From Sordariomycetes sp. S80-01Y (taxonomy: Eukaryota; Ascomycota; Sordariomycetes): a stretch of 64,000 nt of DNA. Under the pieces are notes generated by a model. That model saw only the letters and a list, made by a program, of their open reading frames with translations, made no database searches and was not told the DNA's origin. The DNA lies in NCBI GenBank assembly GCA_037042185.1, contig JAXQJY010000025.1:1116001-1180000 (forward strand), read 5' to 3'. A program made the translations under genes and the position numbers. The number at the start of each line of letters is the position of its first letter. The stretch's first letter is position 1. Below, in pieces: positions 33,764-45,545 of the stretch.

Positions 33764-34593
33764 CTACCGGCCAGCACCAAGAACGGGTGTGACGAGGTCA
33801 ATGCTCTGGGGCCGGTTGTAGGAGCTCGGGTTGCGCAGCGGCAGAGGCCTGTCCATGCCGCCCGCGTTGAGATCGTAGTAGCCCACGTCGTACGTCGAGC
33901 TCAGGTACGGCGCCGAGGGTCGTTGATAGCTCGTGCTCGGGCTCGTCGCGGCGCTGCGGCCGAAGTTCCAGAACCCTGCGCTGCCGCTCGGGCTCGGAGG
34001 GCTGGGCGGCCTGGCGTCCAGGTTCAGAGATCGCAGGGCGCTCACGGCCGAAGAGTGATACGGCTTCGTGCCGGGCGTTTGGGGAGGTGACGACGAGCCG
34101 TGGGTGGAGAATGATGGCCGCGATGGCGATGCCTGGGGCACGATGTCTCGCGGCTCGAGGGAGGAGCCGCTGTAGGGGTTGTAGTTGAAGCTCTCGTACG
34201 TCCGGGGCATGCTGTAGGTAGGGCTGGACTGGAGGTCGGTGCGACGGCAGCTTTCAGAGCAGTAGAGGCTCCGGTCGTGGGAGGGGATGAATTGCTTCTC
34301 GCATGTCATGCTGCGTCGTGTTAGTCACTTGTACGAGCGTCGACCAGGACGTAATGCACATACCAGAACTGAGGGAAGGACTCGCGCTCGTCGTCGAAGC
34401 TCGTCTCCATTTCCCACTGCCTCTCGCGCTCCCTGTGACTCTTGCCCAGCTTCTGCGCGCTGACGGGCGTGTGTTTCCTGCTCAGGCCGGGGCGCTTTGG
34501 TTTCGACATGTCGCTGACGGTGACTGATTTCCGCACGTCCGTGTAAGAGGTGTTGGCCGAGGTGTGGCCGGACTTGCGTCTCTGATGAGGCAT
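33764..34593 (-). CDS. ECL1/2/3-type zinc-binding longevity factor, two exons
   Basis: Relatives of fission-yeast Ecl1-3 extend chronological lifespan when overexpressed and respond to sulfur, zinc and amino-acid starvation. Exons are 34593-34364 and 34310-33764. The 53-nt intron has GTATGT and ACGCAG ends and keeps frame, for 258 aa. The zinc motif is assembled across the junction: FC|MTCEKQFIPSHDRSLYCSESC, so the first cysteine is the last coded residue before the splice. It matches the CxxC...YCSExC pattern of the family. The N-terminal 75 residues are basic (KPKRPGLSRKHTPVSAQKLG). The C-terminal 150 residues are serine/proline-rich and include SAVSALRSLNLDARP. There is no membrane segment. 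A 3.6 kb gene-free interval lies upstream, suggesting complex regulation; this is inference. Confidence 0.85.
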
Positions 34594-36100
34594 TGCGACT
34601 TCTTGTATCCTGTGTGCCGCGAATATGCGAGTGCAGATCCCGGGAATTCCCAGTTCGATTATCTATCAGCCAGGCTGAAGGATATCACTGATAGCGACTG
34701 ACAGGCTGTCGGAGCGGAGACCGAAACCGGCGCCTAGGGATGGATTGCGGGCGCTGCGGATGGGTAAATGTGGGTTTGCGCTGTGAGTTTATCGCCGAGT
34801 TTTCAAGGGTTGGTCGATAAAAGCCGAGTCGACGGTGCGATGTCGGATGAGCGAATGACTGATAATGGTCCGTGTTGGAGGGGAAAGAAAAATAAAGTAG
34901 TGAAGGATTCTTTCGTCTGAAAACGGAAGAGGCGTCGAACCGGTGAGGACGTTCGATGCGTTAGGTGAGGTTGGCGGTGCGAGCCTCGGGGGAGTCGGGG
35001 GGGGATATATGCAGCCCACGCTTGCTAGTGAGGGACTCCGGCCAGCTGGCCACGATCGACAGGGTCTGCGGTGTTGGATGTTCTCTTCCTGCGGCAGGAG
35101 AGCGCACAGGTACAAAGTACGTAACGCTTGCAGGTCCTCGGGATGCGAGTTGGACAGAGGCTCCGATGGTGCTCAGGCACGGCAGCAGTGCTAGCCAAAG
35201 GCAATCGTGAGCGGTGCTGGGCGGGTAGCGGGATGGCGTCAGCAGTCAGTGCCAGTCAGTGGTGGTAGTACCTGTTGCTGGCGGCGATGGTGGTGTGATT
35301 TGAGTGTAAGTGGCCGAGGTGTATCGATCGGCCAGGGGCAGGGGAGCGAAAGGCTCTTGCTGTTATATTAGGAAACAGCCAGACGGGAAGGGAAAAAGAG
35401 AGTTTGCAGAGTTTTCAATCTCCTTGCTCTCAGCCCTGATAATATTTGAAAATGATGGATGCTGCCTGCGCCTGCGCGTTCGTGCTCGATGGCGTGTGAC
35501 TCCTTGCGGTGTCGTGATTGACTGAATGTCTGAGACGCCCCAGGAAGCGGAGAAGGCGCCGCGCGGGCCAATGGCGAGGCCGGATCGAGGCGTGTGCTGC
35601 GCAGGCTGGAGCTGGCTGCTGGCTGCTGGATGCTGGTCGCTGAGCTTGGTCCCGCCCTGGGTTTCGATCGTGTTTATTTTGTTCCAGGCGGGCTGTGTGC
35701 TGTGCGTATCGATAGCCGGGGGACTTTATGCTGTGCGAACTTCTAGAAAGTCGACCGACGGGGGGCCAGTGACGAATCTCGTGTCGGGAATGCGTGTACC
35801 TGGTAGGACCGAGGACGCCCAGCACGGCCTCAAAGTCAAATATATATACTCGGTACGTACGGAGTACCTGCGTACCTGATGTGCTGTATCTCATCCACCG
35901 CGTCGCCCTCAGCAGGACTCAGCAGGAGGGGGTCGATAACGCCATTCTCGTCAGGAATTAATTACTGGACATGCCATGGAAGGCCATTATCACGAATGGC
36001 CACAGCAGCCTCCATCCACGAGACGGAGGTGCCCCCGAGGGAGGCCCAATCGCCAGTGACCTCGCTGCACTGGACTTGCAGCCCTGCGTGCCAGTAGTCC

Positions 36101-36130
36101 TGAGTAGCACTGAGTAGCACTGAGTAGCAC
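36101..36130. repeat. Three perfect tandem copies of a 10-bp unit
   Basis: TGAGTAGCAC is repeated three times without change, preceded by a degenerate copy. It lies in the gene-free interval upstream of the ECL1-type gene. Confidence 0.9.
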
Positions 36131-36499
36131 TGGAAGCGGGGTCGACGCCTCCCTGCAAGCGCCCACTGGAACACGCTGATTGCCAGTCTGCTGCCAGTCA
36201 AGCCAGTGAGCGGCTCGGTGGGGGAGGGGCACTGAAAGCTTGACATTGTGACTCTCCCGCCCACCCATCTTTTTATCTGAGGCTTGCTGGCTTGCTCATC
36301 CGGCACCGCGAGCACGTTTCCCACACGCCATCGCCAGCAGCTCTGACGAGTCGTCTTACGCAAGATGCGTGCCATCGAGCGCGAGCCCAGAACTTTTGGA
36401 GGTTGCCAATCTTCCCGGTTGAACCGAAACATGCTCACCGAGACAGAGTTGGGACTGTCCCATGTACGGACCATTTACTAGTCTGTTCCCCGTCCCTTG

Positions 36500-36532
36500 C
36501 GTGTGTGTGCGCGTGTGTGCGTGTGCGTGTGC
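36500..36532. repeat. GT/GC-rich dinucleotide microsatellite
   Basis: An alternating purine-pyrimidine run of GTGTGTGTGCGCGTGTGTGC type. Such runs can adopt Z-form DNA and are length-variable. It is in non-coding sequence. Confidence 0.8.
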
Positions 36533-38216
36533 ACGCTCAGACTGGACTGGCTGCGCCGTGGATCCGTCCCACCGGCTGCTAATGTACGGACGGGGTACGT
36601 ATGGCAAGGTACGTACTGTACGCCGTGACCTTGCTGGTCCTGAAGCTCCGGTGGTTGCAAGCTGCAACGCGTCCAGCATGGCTCAGCACCATCTCAGGTT
36701 GATCTTATCGGGCCCTGGACGTCGACCGTGACCATGACGGCGTGGGGGGCCGCCGCCAAAGCTCCCACTGCCAGTGCCGCGGCCTTCCATTTAACCGCTC
36801 CAGCCGTCGGCGCCGCACGACCTCAAACGTAGAGGCCCTGTAGCACCGACTGTATCTTGCATTTGCATCTCATGCCCGCGAGCCAGACGACGACGGCGAG
36901 ATATCGTGTGGTGATTGCGAGCGTCTTCGTTGCTGGCTAAACCCCCCTCGGCTTCCCGCTTTGGGACGTCCAGCGACGCTGCTGTCGTGCCACGACCTCC
37001 TCGCTCACCTCAAACAGCCCGCGCCCCTCTTTACTCGACTCACGAACCCACAGTTTTTCCCACTGCACTCAGTCACGGTGGACATCCAGACCCCGCCGTG
37101 ATGGCGGCTACTTACTGCGTGCTCTGACAACAGCGCCCAGTCTTCACCGAAACCCACTGTTGACGCCCACTGCGTCGCGGCATCATGGAGGTTTTCAAAC
37201 TTTCCCCCCCTTGGCGTCATCGCATTTTCCCATGACGCGGCCACGTTGGTCGTCCAGCACCGTCCGTCTCCATCGCCCACTGGGTCCGGTCGCCGCAGGG
37301 CGTAACAAGCAAACCCGCCGACCGAGTCCACCCTCTTGAGACCGACAGGGCACGCTTGCAGAGCTCGAGGTGAGCTCCGCATCGCCGGCAATGCAATGCT
37401 TCTCCTGCGGGGCTCTCCGCAGGACCTTGTTACGCAAGTTTCATCTGGGAGATCGGGGGGGAACACATGCCACTTTCTCGCGCCAAGTGGCGCGCCTGGG
37501 TCGATCTGCTGCATCCCCGAGCAGCTTCCTGTCAGTCAGTCAGGCCACCGGGTGAGTATCGAGTGGTGTGGACATCGTCTGATGGCCTGGGCTGGGCTGG
37601 GCTTCACCGTCTTTTACGCGTCTGGGACACCGAGCCACATATCGTGCTTGCGGCTCATCCCCCCGAGTCAGGTAGCGCTATGGGGACGACGGGGAATTAC
37701 ATGGTTGCAGCATCTCGGCTACCGGTGGTTCACCGTTCAATCACCGTCGTTCCTCCGGCCACGGGCCTCTTCGCTGGTGCTTTGATGCCATCGTGGGAGA
37801 GGAACCAGGGCTGGTTCGCTTGCCAACCCTAGGCCCACAGGCATCCGGCCATAAAGGGAGAGCAGAGTGAGCACGCATGTCGTGGACAGGGCAGGAACGG
37901 TACGACGAGTGTTCCGTAGATTTTGCTAGGTGCAATCGCTCTATATCCTTCTCACCCAAGGTAACGACCGTCCCGTCAGGTAGCACCTAATCTAAACCTC
38001 GCACAATGCAATTCCCAAACTCCCGTAGACTCAAACAACACTGATAATCCGAGAATCGCCTAGAACGTACACTTAGCACTCAGCTAAAGAAGAGTAAGAC
38101 GGTCAAGTCCAAACAAAGCCCAACTCCGTGCGCATGCATCTCTCTTTTTTCTCTCATTGCGGGTATGTGCGACTCTCCGCCGGCAATCCATGAGGCGCGC
38201 CGGGTCCTGAGACGCG

Positions 38217-41200
38217 TTACCTGCCGCCTGGGCGGGAACTCTGCATCTCTCCGTAGCGTCCACGGTGCTTGGTGGTGTCGTAGGCTTGGAGGACGCGGGT
38301 TTGCGACTCGTCGGCCTGGGAAAAGGCGTAGCCGCGCTGTTTGCGCATGCGCTGCACCTGTCGAACTTTGCGGATGGCCTTTTGGAATTGCTCCATTCTA
38401 GCGAGGGTTAGCGTTTCCATTTTCAAGAGGGTGAAGCATGTACGAACCTGGGCCTGTAGTCTTGAATATTGTACTTCTGGATCTCCTGGATGTGGTGATA
38501 TGTCTTTGGGTAGTACATTCTCTTGACGTACTTCCAGACAAAGTCGCGCAGCAGACAGAGCACCATCAACACAACCGACTGGAGCCAGAAGACGGGGCTC
38601 GTGTACAGCCTCGGAATGATACCAGCCAATTCGGGCGACAGGTCTGTCATCGGCGCGATGTAGGCGTAGGCCACGACGAACACCCACCAAATCACCATAC
38701 TGCCCGGGATGGCCAGAACGTGGTACTTGGTCCAGTTGCTGGTCACAAGCGCTGCTTTGCCAAGGACCGTAAGGAGCGTGGCATTGTACATGGCTGTGCC
38801 CCAAACCCAATGGCCGGCAATCTTGCCGTCACCCTGAATGAGACCGCCGTACCAGAAGAGCTCGCAGAAGATGTAGAGGATGAGCGAGTGGTAGGTCGCG
38901 TTGGCGATCCACTCGCACGACACCCTCAGCTTGAAGAAAGCATTCTGCTGACCCATCATGTACAGCTGCGGGTAGCGGTCCAGGAGGCGAGCCGAGATGA
39001 ACTGGTCGAGGATGCCAATTGCCAGGGGCGGCAGCACCGTGAAGAAAACGTTATACAGAGACAGCAACCAGGACTCGAAGATGATCTGACCGGAGAAGAC
39101 GTTCTGGAACGTGTACCAGAATTGGGTCATGTAGAGCGCAATGTTCTTGTAGAACGAGAACAGAATGGTTTTGCTGACCCGCTGGTAGCTCCACGCACCG
39201 TGGACGAGCAGAAGCTTTCGGAGGAATCTGAACTGAGCGATAGCCACATCGGCGCTTCGCGCAGCTTGCAAGCCCTCGACACCGCTGATGCCAACACCGA
39301 TGTGGGCAGCCTGAATCATGGAGACATCGTTGGCTCCGTCGCCAATAGCGAGCGAGATAGACTCCTTCTTGTACTTTTTGACCAGCTTCACGACCAGAGC
39401 CTTCTGAAGAGGAGATACGCGACAGCAGATGACGGCCTTGCACATCACGGCAAGATCGAGGAACATCTTTTCGAGATCCTTCTCCAGGGCGTAGGTGAGT
39501 GATTTGCCATCGATGATGAGGGCAAGGGTCTCGCTCTCAATGGTGCCGTCGCCCTGGGTCCGAATAGCATCGAGCTTTTTCTGTATGTTGTCTCGAGTTG
39601 CCGCGGCTGACTCTTCGTTCACGATGAGCAGCATCATGTCTTCGCTGAGAAGCTTGCAACTCATGCCGATGTTGATGGCCGTTTCCTGCCGATCGCCAGT
39701 AAGCACCCACACCTTGATGTTCGCTTGCTGAAGAGTATGGATGGTCTCGGGTACGCCGTCTTGAAGACGATCCTCAATGGCCGTTGATCCCAGGAGGAAG
39801 AAGTCGTGCTCAATGAGCTCCGATGCCTTGTCGAGCTCATCTGCACGGTTGCCGCCAACAGTAGTCTGGGCGGCATCGAAGATGCGATACCATTCCTCGA
39901 ATTCTTGGTCGGGAATTTCACGCATGGCCAGGCAAAGGGTTCGAAGACCCTCAGAAGCATATTCCTCGAGATGGCGCAGAGTAGCTTCGACGTGAGGGTT
40001 CTGATCATTCAAGCGCTCCAAGATGACAGTGTCGGCTCCCTTGCAGTAGCAGCGAATCTTGCCATCGGGACACCGGTAGATAGTCGACATCCTCTTTCGG
40101 GTCGAGTTGAACTCGCAAACAGCCAGCAGTTCGTACTCAAGCTCCTGGCCGTGGGCCTCGATGATGACTGATCTGGGTTTGCGGGCGACGAACTTGTAGC
40201 CGAACTTAACGGCGCCTTCGACGAGGGCGCCCTCATCAGGGGACGCGGCTTGGTATTTGATGCCACCCTTCTCGTCCATCTCGGGGATGACTGTGTGGCA
40301 GGTGGCGAGAAGAGCGAGGAAGTGATCGATGGCCTGAGCTGTTTGGTGACCGGACTCATAGTTCTTCTGCATTTGCTTGAACTCGAAAATGCCCATGTCT
40401 GGGGAATCCTGCTCACTAGCACGGCGGTCCTCGGGCACGTCGTCGGCATACTGGATACCGGCGATTGAGCACTGCTTGAACTCCATCATGTTGCAAGTTA
40501 AGGTACCGGTCTTGTCGGAAAAGACGTATTCGACCATGCCCAGTTCTTCTACCAAGCTTGACGTTCGGCAGGTTGCTGGCGTGTCAGTCTTGTCGTAGTA
40601 GATGTCAAGATCGTCGTTGATTAGGATGGCGTGCCAGTACTTGACCAGCTCGACAGTGACGAAGAGAGAGATAGGAACCAAGGATGAGTACAAGACCCAG
40701 TAGGTAACCATGTCCTTGGCAAATGTAGAGGCTACACGCCCAGCACCGTTGAGTCTCTCCATTTCGAGGTAGCCAAGTGAGCCGAATCGCACGCTCCTCA
40801 TGATCAGATCGCCGATTGTACTAATAACACTGAGGGCGAGGAGAATGACTACCAGCAGCAGGACCAACAAATTCAGCTGGCGCTCAACCTTGGTTCTCTT
40901 GATAGGGGCAGCAGTGGCATTGCGCATCAGCTTGGTCTCGTGACCAGTGAAGACAACAACACCGTGGACCCAAGGCGTGTTTCGTAGCGTAGCACCACGA
41001 AGCAGAAGCTGCTCGGGATTCAAGGGTAGCTCTTTTTCGCCGCCGCCGGACTGCATGGTGAGCGTCGCCTCGTACGTATACAAGCTGCTGTTCGGCTGCT
41101 CCGACTTGATCCTGCCCCCGAGTCTACTCAGTTCGCTTGGTGAGACCATCGTCGAGGTCTCTGGCAATGCTTGCTTGATCTTCAAGTTCGTCTCGCCATC

Positions 41201-42307
41201 CAGGTTCGCTGTTTCGATATAACAGAGGCCCTCGGGCTCAGAACTGGCCAAGAGAACAAGATCCGCCGGGAAGGGCTCCTCAGATTCCACCCTGATAATG
41301 TCTCCGACCGCGATGTCGATCCACTTTGTTTCGGTAAAGCTGGTACCTCGCAATACCCGTCCCTTTGAGGTGTTCAGCGCCGTATCTGCCTGCTTTCGCC
41401 TGTAGTCCTCAACCATTTCCTTTCCTGCCGAAATGGCTAACACAACTGCTAGAGGCGCGATTGTGGTGTAGGGGTTTGTGGGCGACAGCCCGGGGATCTG
41501 TTGCAGTAGGGCCGTGAACAAGAAGAAGACGTTGGCAACTTTCGAGAACTGCTCGAGCAGGAACTTCGGCAGGAAAGTGACGACGTTGTACTTCGCGGTC
41601 GACACGTGATTGTCGACGTACTTGTTCGCGGCGTTCGCAGGAGGGTTGTTGAGGTGGATTATACGAGGACCGAGCGTTGAGGGATCGGGCTTGCTGCTCC
41701 CGAAGCCGAACTTGAAGTTGCCCATGTCAAACTTCTTCTTCGGTTGCGGCGGCTGCGCTCCTGTGCCTGGCCTCTCTTGTCCGGGCTCTGTCAACGGAAG
41801 ATCCATCTCTGAGTAGCCTTGAGGCCCCATTCCCATTTTGTTCTTCATCCGCCCAAGCAGCCCGCCGCCCATACTCAAGACACTATTCCTATTCCGCGCT
41901 TGGTTCCGGGCGTCATCGTCCTGGAGCATGCCTCCACCGTTGTGGTAATACGAGTCGGCGTCAGCCGGCTCGTCATCGAAGTCGTCCGCATACCGCTGGT
42001 AATGCCCCAGCTCCGAAGTCTGGCTGTACTGACGATCGAGGTTCGCAGTCGGTCGCAAATTCGACGATTCGCCTTGGCGTGGCTGATTTGCGTAGGGCGA
42101 TGAGCTTGCGCCGACGAAGTCGTCGTAGGATACTGATGGTCGGCTTGGGTTCTGATCGTTTTCGTAGTTTCGCATGAGTTCGTCGTCGTTCATGGGCGGC
42201 CGTTGCCCGTCGTTGTATATAGGCTGCTCATTGTCGATGTCGAGCAAGAGGTCATCGCGATTCTCCGGATACCCGCCATGATAGCCTGGGGGTATGCGTC
42301 CAGCCAT
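38217..42307 (-). CDS. DRS2: P4-type ATPase phospholipid flippase DRS2, two exons
   Basis: DRS2 flips phosphatidylserine and phosphatidylethanolamine to the cytosolic leaflet at the trans-Golgi, driving vesicle budding together with a CDC50 subunit. Exons are 42307-38448 and 38397-38217. The 50-nt intron (GTTCGT donor, CGCTAG acceptor, CTAAC branch) keeps frame, giving 1,346 aa, close to yeast DRS2. The N-terminus is acidic and tyrosine/asparagine-rich. NKYVDNHVSTAKYNVVTFLP opens the ATPase core. The actuator motif DGET is in ANLDGETNLKIK. VFSDKTGTLTCNMMEF holds the phosphorylated aspartate, and AIGDGANDVSMIQAAHIGVG is the hinge. Without exon 2 the protein would lose RMRKQRGYAFSQ, the autoinhibitory and Arf-GEF-binding tail motif, so the splice is well supported. 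About ten membrane segments are visible. Confidence 0.95.
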
Positions 42308-43627
42308 GTCGGCGGACTAGCAAGGTCGAACAGGTTCAAACCACCGACGACGGCCCATGCGGGATCGACAGTGCGGTTGGAGGTCGCGTAGAGCTCGAGG
42401 TGTGAAGGAAGCGTCGGTCGGGTCGGATCGAATGTTGGTCGTATGCGTCGTTTCGTGATGGGTGCTGAGGATGCTGGCACCGTCGCCGATGACAATGGGA
42501 GAAGTTTGTCGTCCCTGCGGTCGTGCCACGTTCTGAACTCAGCCTCCTTTTGGCGCGAACTTGGCTGATGCGAAGCGGGACCACTGACAGGCTGCAGGAG
42601 AGACGTTGGATGCAGGCGTCGCAAGCACTCTCACGGTGGTGCTATTGGCTGCACAGTCAACGATGGTGCCCCTTTGCGGATCGTAGGTAAGGTGCAAGAG
42701 TGGTGTCTAGTTGATTTGACGGTCGTCGGCATGGACACAAGAATTGACGGGAGTTCTCGAGTTCTCTGCTTCATGGAACCTGGAAAGCTCTGGGTTCCAC
42801 TCTACCAGCCACACGGCCGCGTCAAGGGGCTAACGCGAAGCACCATACTGAGCACAGCGCAGCCTCAGAGAGGTCAGAACACATTCTTTCAACTAGACTC
42901 AGTCGCAATGGTGCTCTGCCAAGATAAATATGCTCTGAATGAATCATCCTTATCGGCAGGCTTTCGACGGCTCAGCGGAAACACGGTACCAATGTGAGCC
43001 CCGTCGAGCCACAGACGGGTGCCCACCAGCCACATGTCGTCAGTTGGACCCCTGAACGGGTTTTTCTCCTGAATTTAGACCAGATCCCACTTTCTCCCTC
43101 CCAGGCCGGACGGGACTTCGACAGCTTCGACGTTGGAGCTCGCAAACCTCAAGCCTCGAGGCCATCACAGCATTACCCAATTTACGTATAGCGTCCGACT
43201 GAACGTGCTGTTCTCAGAGATATCTCGCGCTCATAATAAGTGAGACCTTCCTGGTCTTCCAGTTTCCACGGCCTTGGCATGACACGAAGCTACTCCGCTG
43301 GCTTCTCCTGTTTCAATCGAACATAATCGAGCCCTGTTATACAAACAACTGCCGATATCCCTTCCAAACATGGATTGCCGAGCTTCGGAATCTTTTGGTA
43401 GAGTCGTGTATCGTGGTGCGGTGTGACATTGATATACCCCAGTCTCACCGGGAATATTCAGCCATACTTACTAACAACGCATCTAATCTGCCGGACAGGC
43501 ATGGAGGGTAAGTGGCAGTGGTGATCATCAAAATAGGCGCAAATCTCTTCGGAACCCATTCAATTTCCAAGTCATGAACCTTTGACGGTACTCGGTTCGA
43601 CCAGCATGTTTCAGGAGCTCTACCACC
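42308..43627. other. Intergenic region between epoxide hydrolase and DRS2
   Basis: About 1.3 kb with the DRS2 promoter (right of 42308) and the epoxide hydrolase 3' flank. No gene was seen. Several short frames with no protein-like features were left out. Confidence 0.4.
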
Positions 43628-44644
43628 CTACAGGGAAGACTTAATCGTGTCCAGCTTCTCGAGCCAGGCTCCCACATTCTTATTGACCTCGTCAGCAGCC
43701 TGCGTCAGGGCCCAATGACTGCTCTCGACCTCGCCCCTCTCGAGCTTCGCGAAATTGACCTCCATCCCCCTGCTCATCTCCGGCGGCAGCGCCTTGTCCC
43801 GCGTCGCCGAAACGAACAAGGCCGGCATGTCCAGCTTCACGCCCTTATCAGCGAGGGGCTTCTCATCCTTGAAGTTCAGCTCGCGCGTGCGGTACCAGTT
43901 GAGCGGTCCCCGGAGCTGCGGCGCGGGGTGGCGCATGTACTCGCTCGTGTAGTGGTCGAGATCCTCCTGGCTCAAGAGGAGCGAGCGCCGCAGCTTGGGC
44001 AGGTTCTCGAAGGCCACGCCCTGTTGAGGACGGAAGGCGACTTCGCCGTTGGGACCTTGGCCGCCGTGGAGGCAGTTCAGGAATTGCCGCACGCCCTCCT
44101 CTCCTTGGCAGTGAGCTTCGACCTCTGGACCTTTGAAGTGCAGCTGGTACGTGAAATTCTGCGTCGATCCAGCGGCGATGATGTCCTCAAGGCTCTTGTA
44201 GCTCTTGGCCGGGGCATGGTACGGCGTACAGATGCTGAAGACGCCCTTGATCAGCTCAGGGAACCACAGCGCAACCCTCCAGACCAGCGCACCGCCCCAG
44301 TCGTGTCCGCCCAGGATGATCTGTCCTTTCTCTCCGACGTACTTCCTCGCCAGCTCGTTCACATCCGAGGAGAGCTTCTTGAGTGTGTACTCCTCAACAG
44401 CATGAGGGGACGAGGTTTGGCCGTAGCCGAGCATGTCCGGACAGATCACCCGGTATCCGAGCTCGGTGAAATAGGGGATCTGGTGACGCCAGCCATACGA
44501 GAGGTCGGGGAAGCCGTGGACGAGGAAGATGGTATCCTTGGGCGCAGAGGTTGGTTCGGAGAGGAGGTACGAGTAATTGAAGCCTCGCACAGTCGCTGTC
44601 AGACGCTGGACCCTCGGGTCATTGGGTGCCAGCTTCTTGACCAT
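43628..44644 (-). CDS. Epoxide hydrolase, alpha/beta-hydrolase fold
   Basis: It is predicted to open epoxides to vicinal diols with water (soluble epoxide hydrolase-like, ABH fold). The single exon encodes 338 aa. The oxyanion-hole motif HGFPDLSYGWRHQIPYF (about residues 37-53) has the HGxP typical of the family. The nucleophile aspartate sits in GGHDWGGALVWR (about 111-122). The acid is in VSATRDKALPPEM and the base histidine in ESSHWALTQ near the C-terminus. A cap domain lies between, with GPLNWYRTRELNF whose tyrosine fits a ring-opening tyrosine. The open frame extends 33 codons upstream but starts with GTG; ATG 44644 is the first ATG and leaves a normal N-terminus. No signal peptide is seen. 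The substrate is not predictable. Confidence 0.9.
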   Translation of the reverse strand: MVKKLAPNDPRVQRLTATVRGFNYSYLLSEPTSAPKDTIFLVHGFPDLSYGWRHQIPYFTELGYRVICPDMLGYGQTSSPHAVEEYTLKKLSSDVNELARKYVGEKGQIILGGHDWGGALVWRVALWFPELIKGVFSICTPYHAPAKSYKSLEDIIAAGSTQNFTYQLHFKGPEVEAHCQGEEGVRQFLNCLHGGQGPNGEVAFRPQQGVAFENLPKLRRSLLLSQEDLDHYTSEYMRHPAPQLRGPLNWYRTRELNFKDEKPLADKGVKLDMPALFVSATRDKALPPEMSRGMEVNFAKLERGEVESSHWALTQAADEVNKNVGAWLEKLDTIKSSL

Positions 44645-45545
44645 CTTGAACAGACGTCGTGAAGCTTTCACAGCTGAAGATGATGTTGTCGAAAACGTGA
44701 AGTAGCGGCGTGTGAAAGAGCTCAGTTCCGATTTGCATGTCACAACCGTTAATGGTGCAAAACCAAAACCTCGAATATTCGGTGAGAAGAAACGATTTAC
44801 ACAACGAGATTTTGACTGTCGTCCGACTTCAGTTTCTTCCTGCGTGGTCCGCGACTCCGTTGGTCAATGTGTTAAGGTGGGGAAGCTTCAGTTTCAGACC
44901 GAGGCTCGTGAAATGCTTTGGGCAACGCAATCGCAACAATGGCCCCGCTTCAGTGGCACTCACACACCTGCCTACGAGCGGCTTCGCTGGACGATTGCTC
45001 CTTCAGAATCACGTGCTCTACATTCTGCTGTCTGAGGTAGCGAGAGATCCTTCAGGCCCGAATAGGGACCTCGTAGTCTTGTGACGAAGTACTGAGCTCG
45101 CGCTTTGGAATCAATCGCCAACTGTAGGGTAACGGTCGTGTCAAACAGTGCGAGTTGGGCCGGAACAACCTGGGTTGCCAAGGCACGCCACCATCGCCAA
45201 CCCTCGGATCGTCCCACTAGCATACCTTTATGCGGGGGTGGCAGCAGCATGTAAGTCGTCGCGGCGCAGCAGAATCAGCACGGGGACCGGACAGAGCTCG
45301 TGTGTATCAACAGAGTACAATTGGAATAGTAGAAGTAAGTATGGGTATATAACAAATCAACCTCTCTAGCTTGACATCTCCGACCTCAATATATCCCGAG
45401 AATCTTTGTCAGGCTCATCTTCCTCCAACTCCAAGCGTCAAGCGCAGATGAACTGCGGCGTGACCGCCAGCAATGTGCTGTGCAACGAGAGAGCCTTCAC
45501 CCTTCCTCGTGCTATGATTTATAATGTATCGTGTAGTGTCGTGAC
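44645..45545. other. Intergenic region upstream of the epoxide hydrolase
   Basis: About 900 nt between the sugar transporter 3' end and the epoxide hydrolase start, both on the minus strand. No gene was seen. Confidence 0.4.

Larger units (their letters stand above)
34594..38216. other. 3.6 kb gene-free interval upstream of the ECL1-type gene
   Basis: Between the ECL1-type start and the DRS2 3' end, both on the minus strand. It contains many frames but none with protein-like features, plus a GT-rich microsatellite and a 10-bp tandem repeat, listed separately. The ECL1-proximal 1.5 kb is probably promoter and leader; CAGTCAGTGCCAGTCAGTGG-type runs occur near 35245. A long non-coding transcript is possible but not visible in sequence. 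Confidence 0.4.

Noticed and set aside
35430-35894. 154-codon minus-strand frame upstream of the ECL1-type gene
   Set aside because: It has no ATG at its start, a composition rich in histidine/arginine/serine without pattern, and probably lies in promoter or leader.
43715-44662. 315-codon plus-strand frame opposite the epoxide hydrolase
   Set aside because: It mirrors the hydrolase coding region; all catalytic motifs are on the minus strand.
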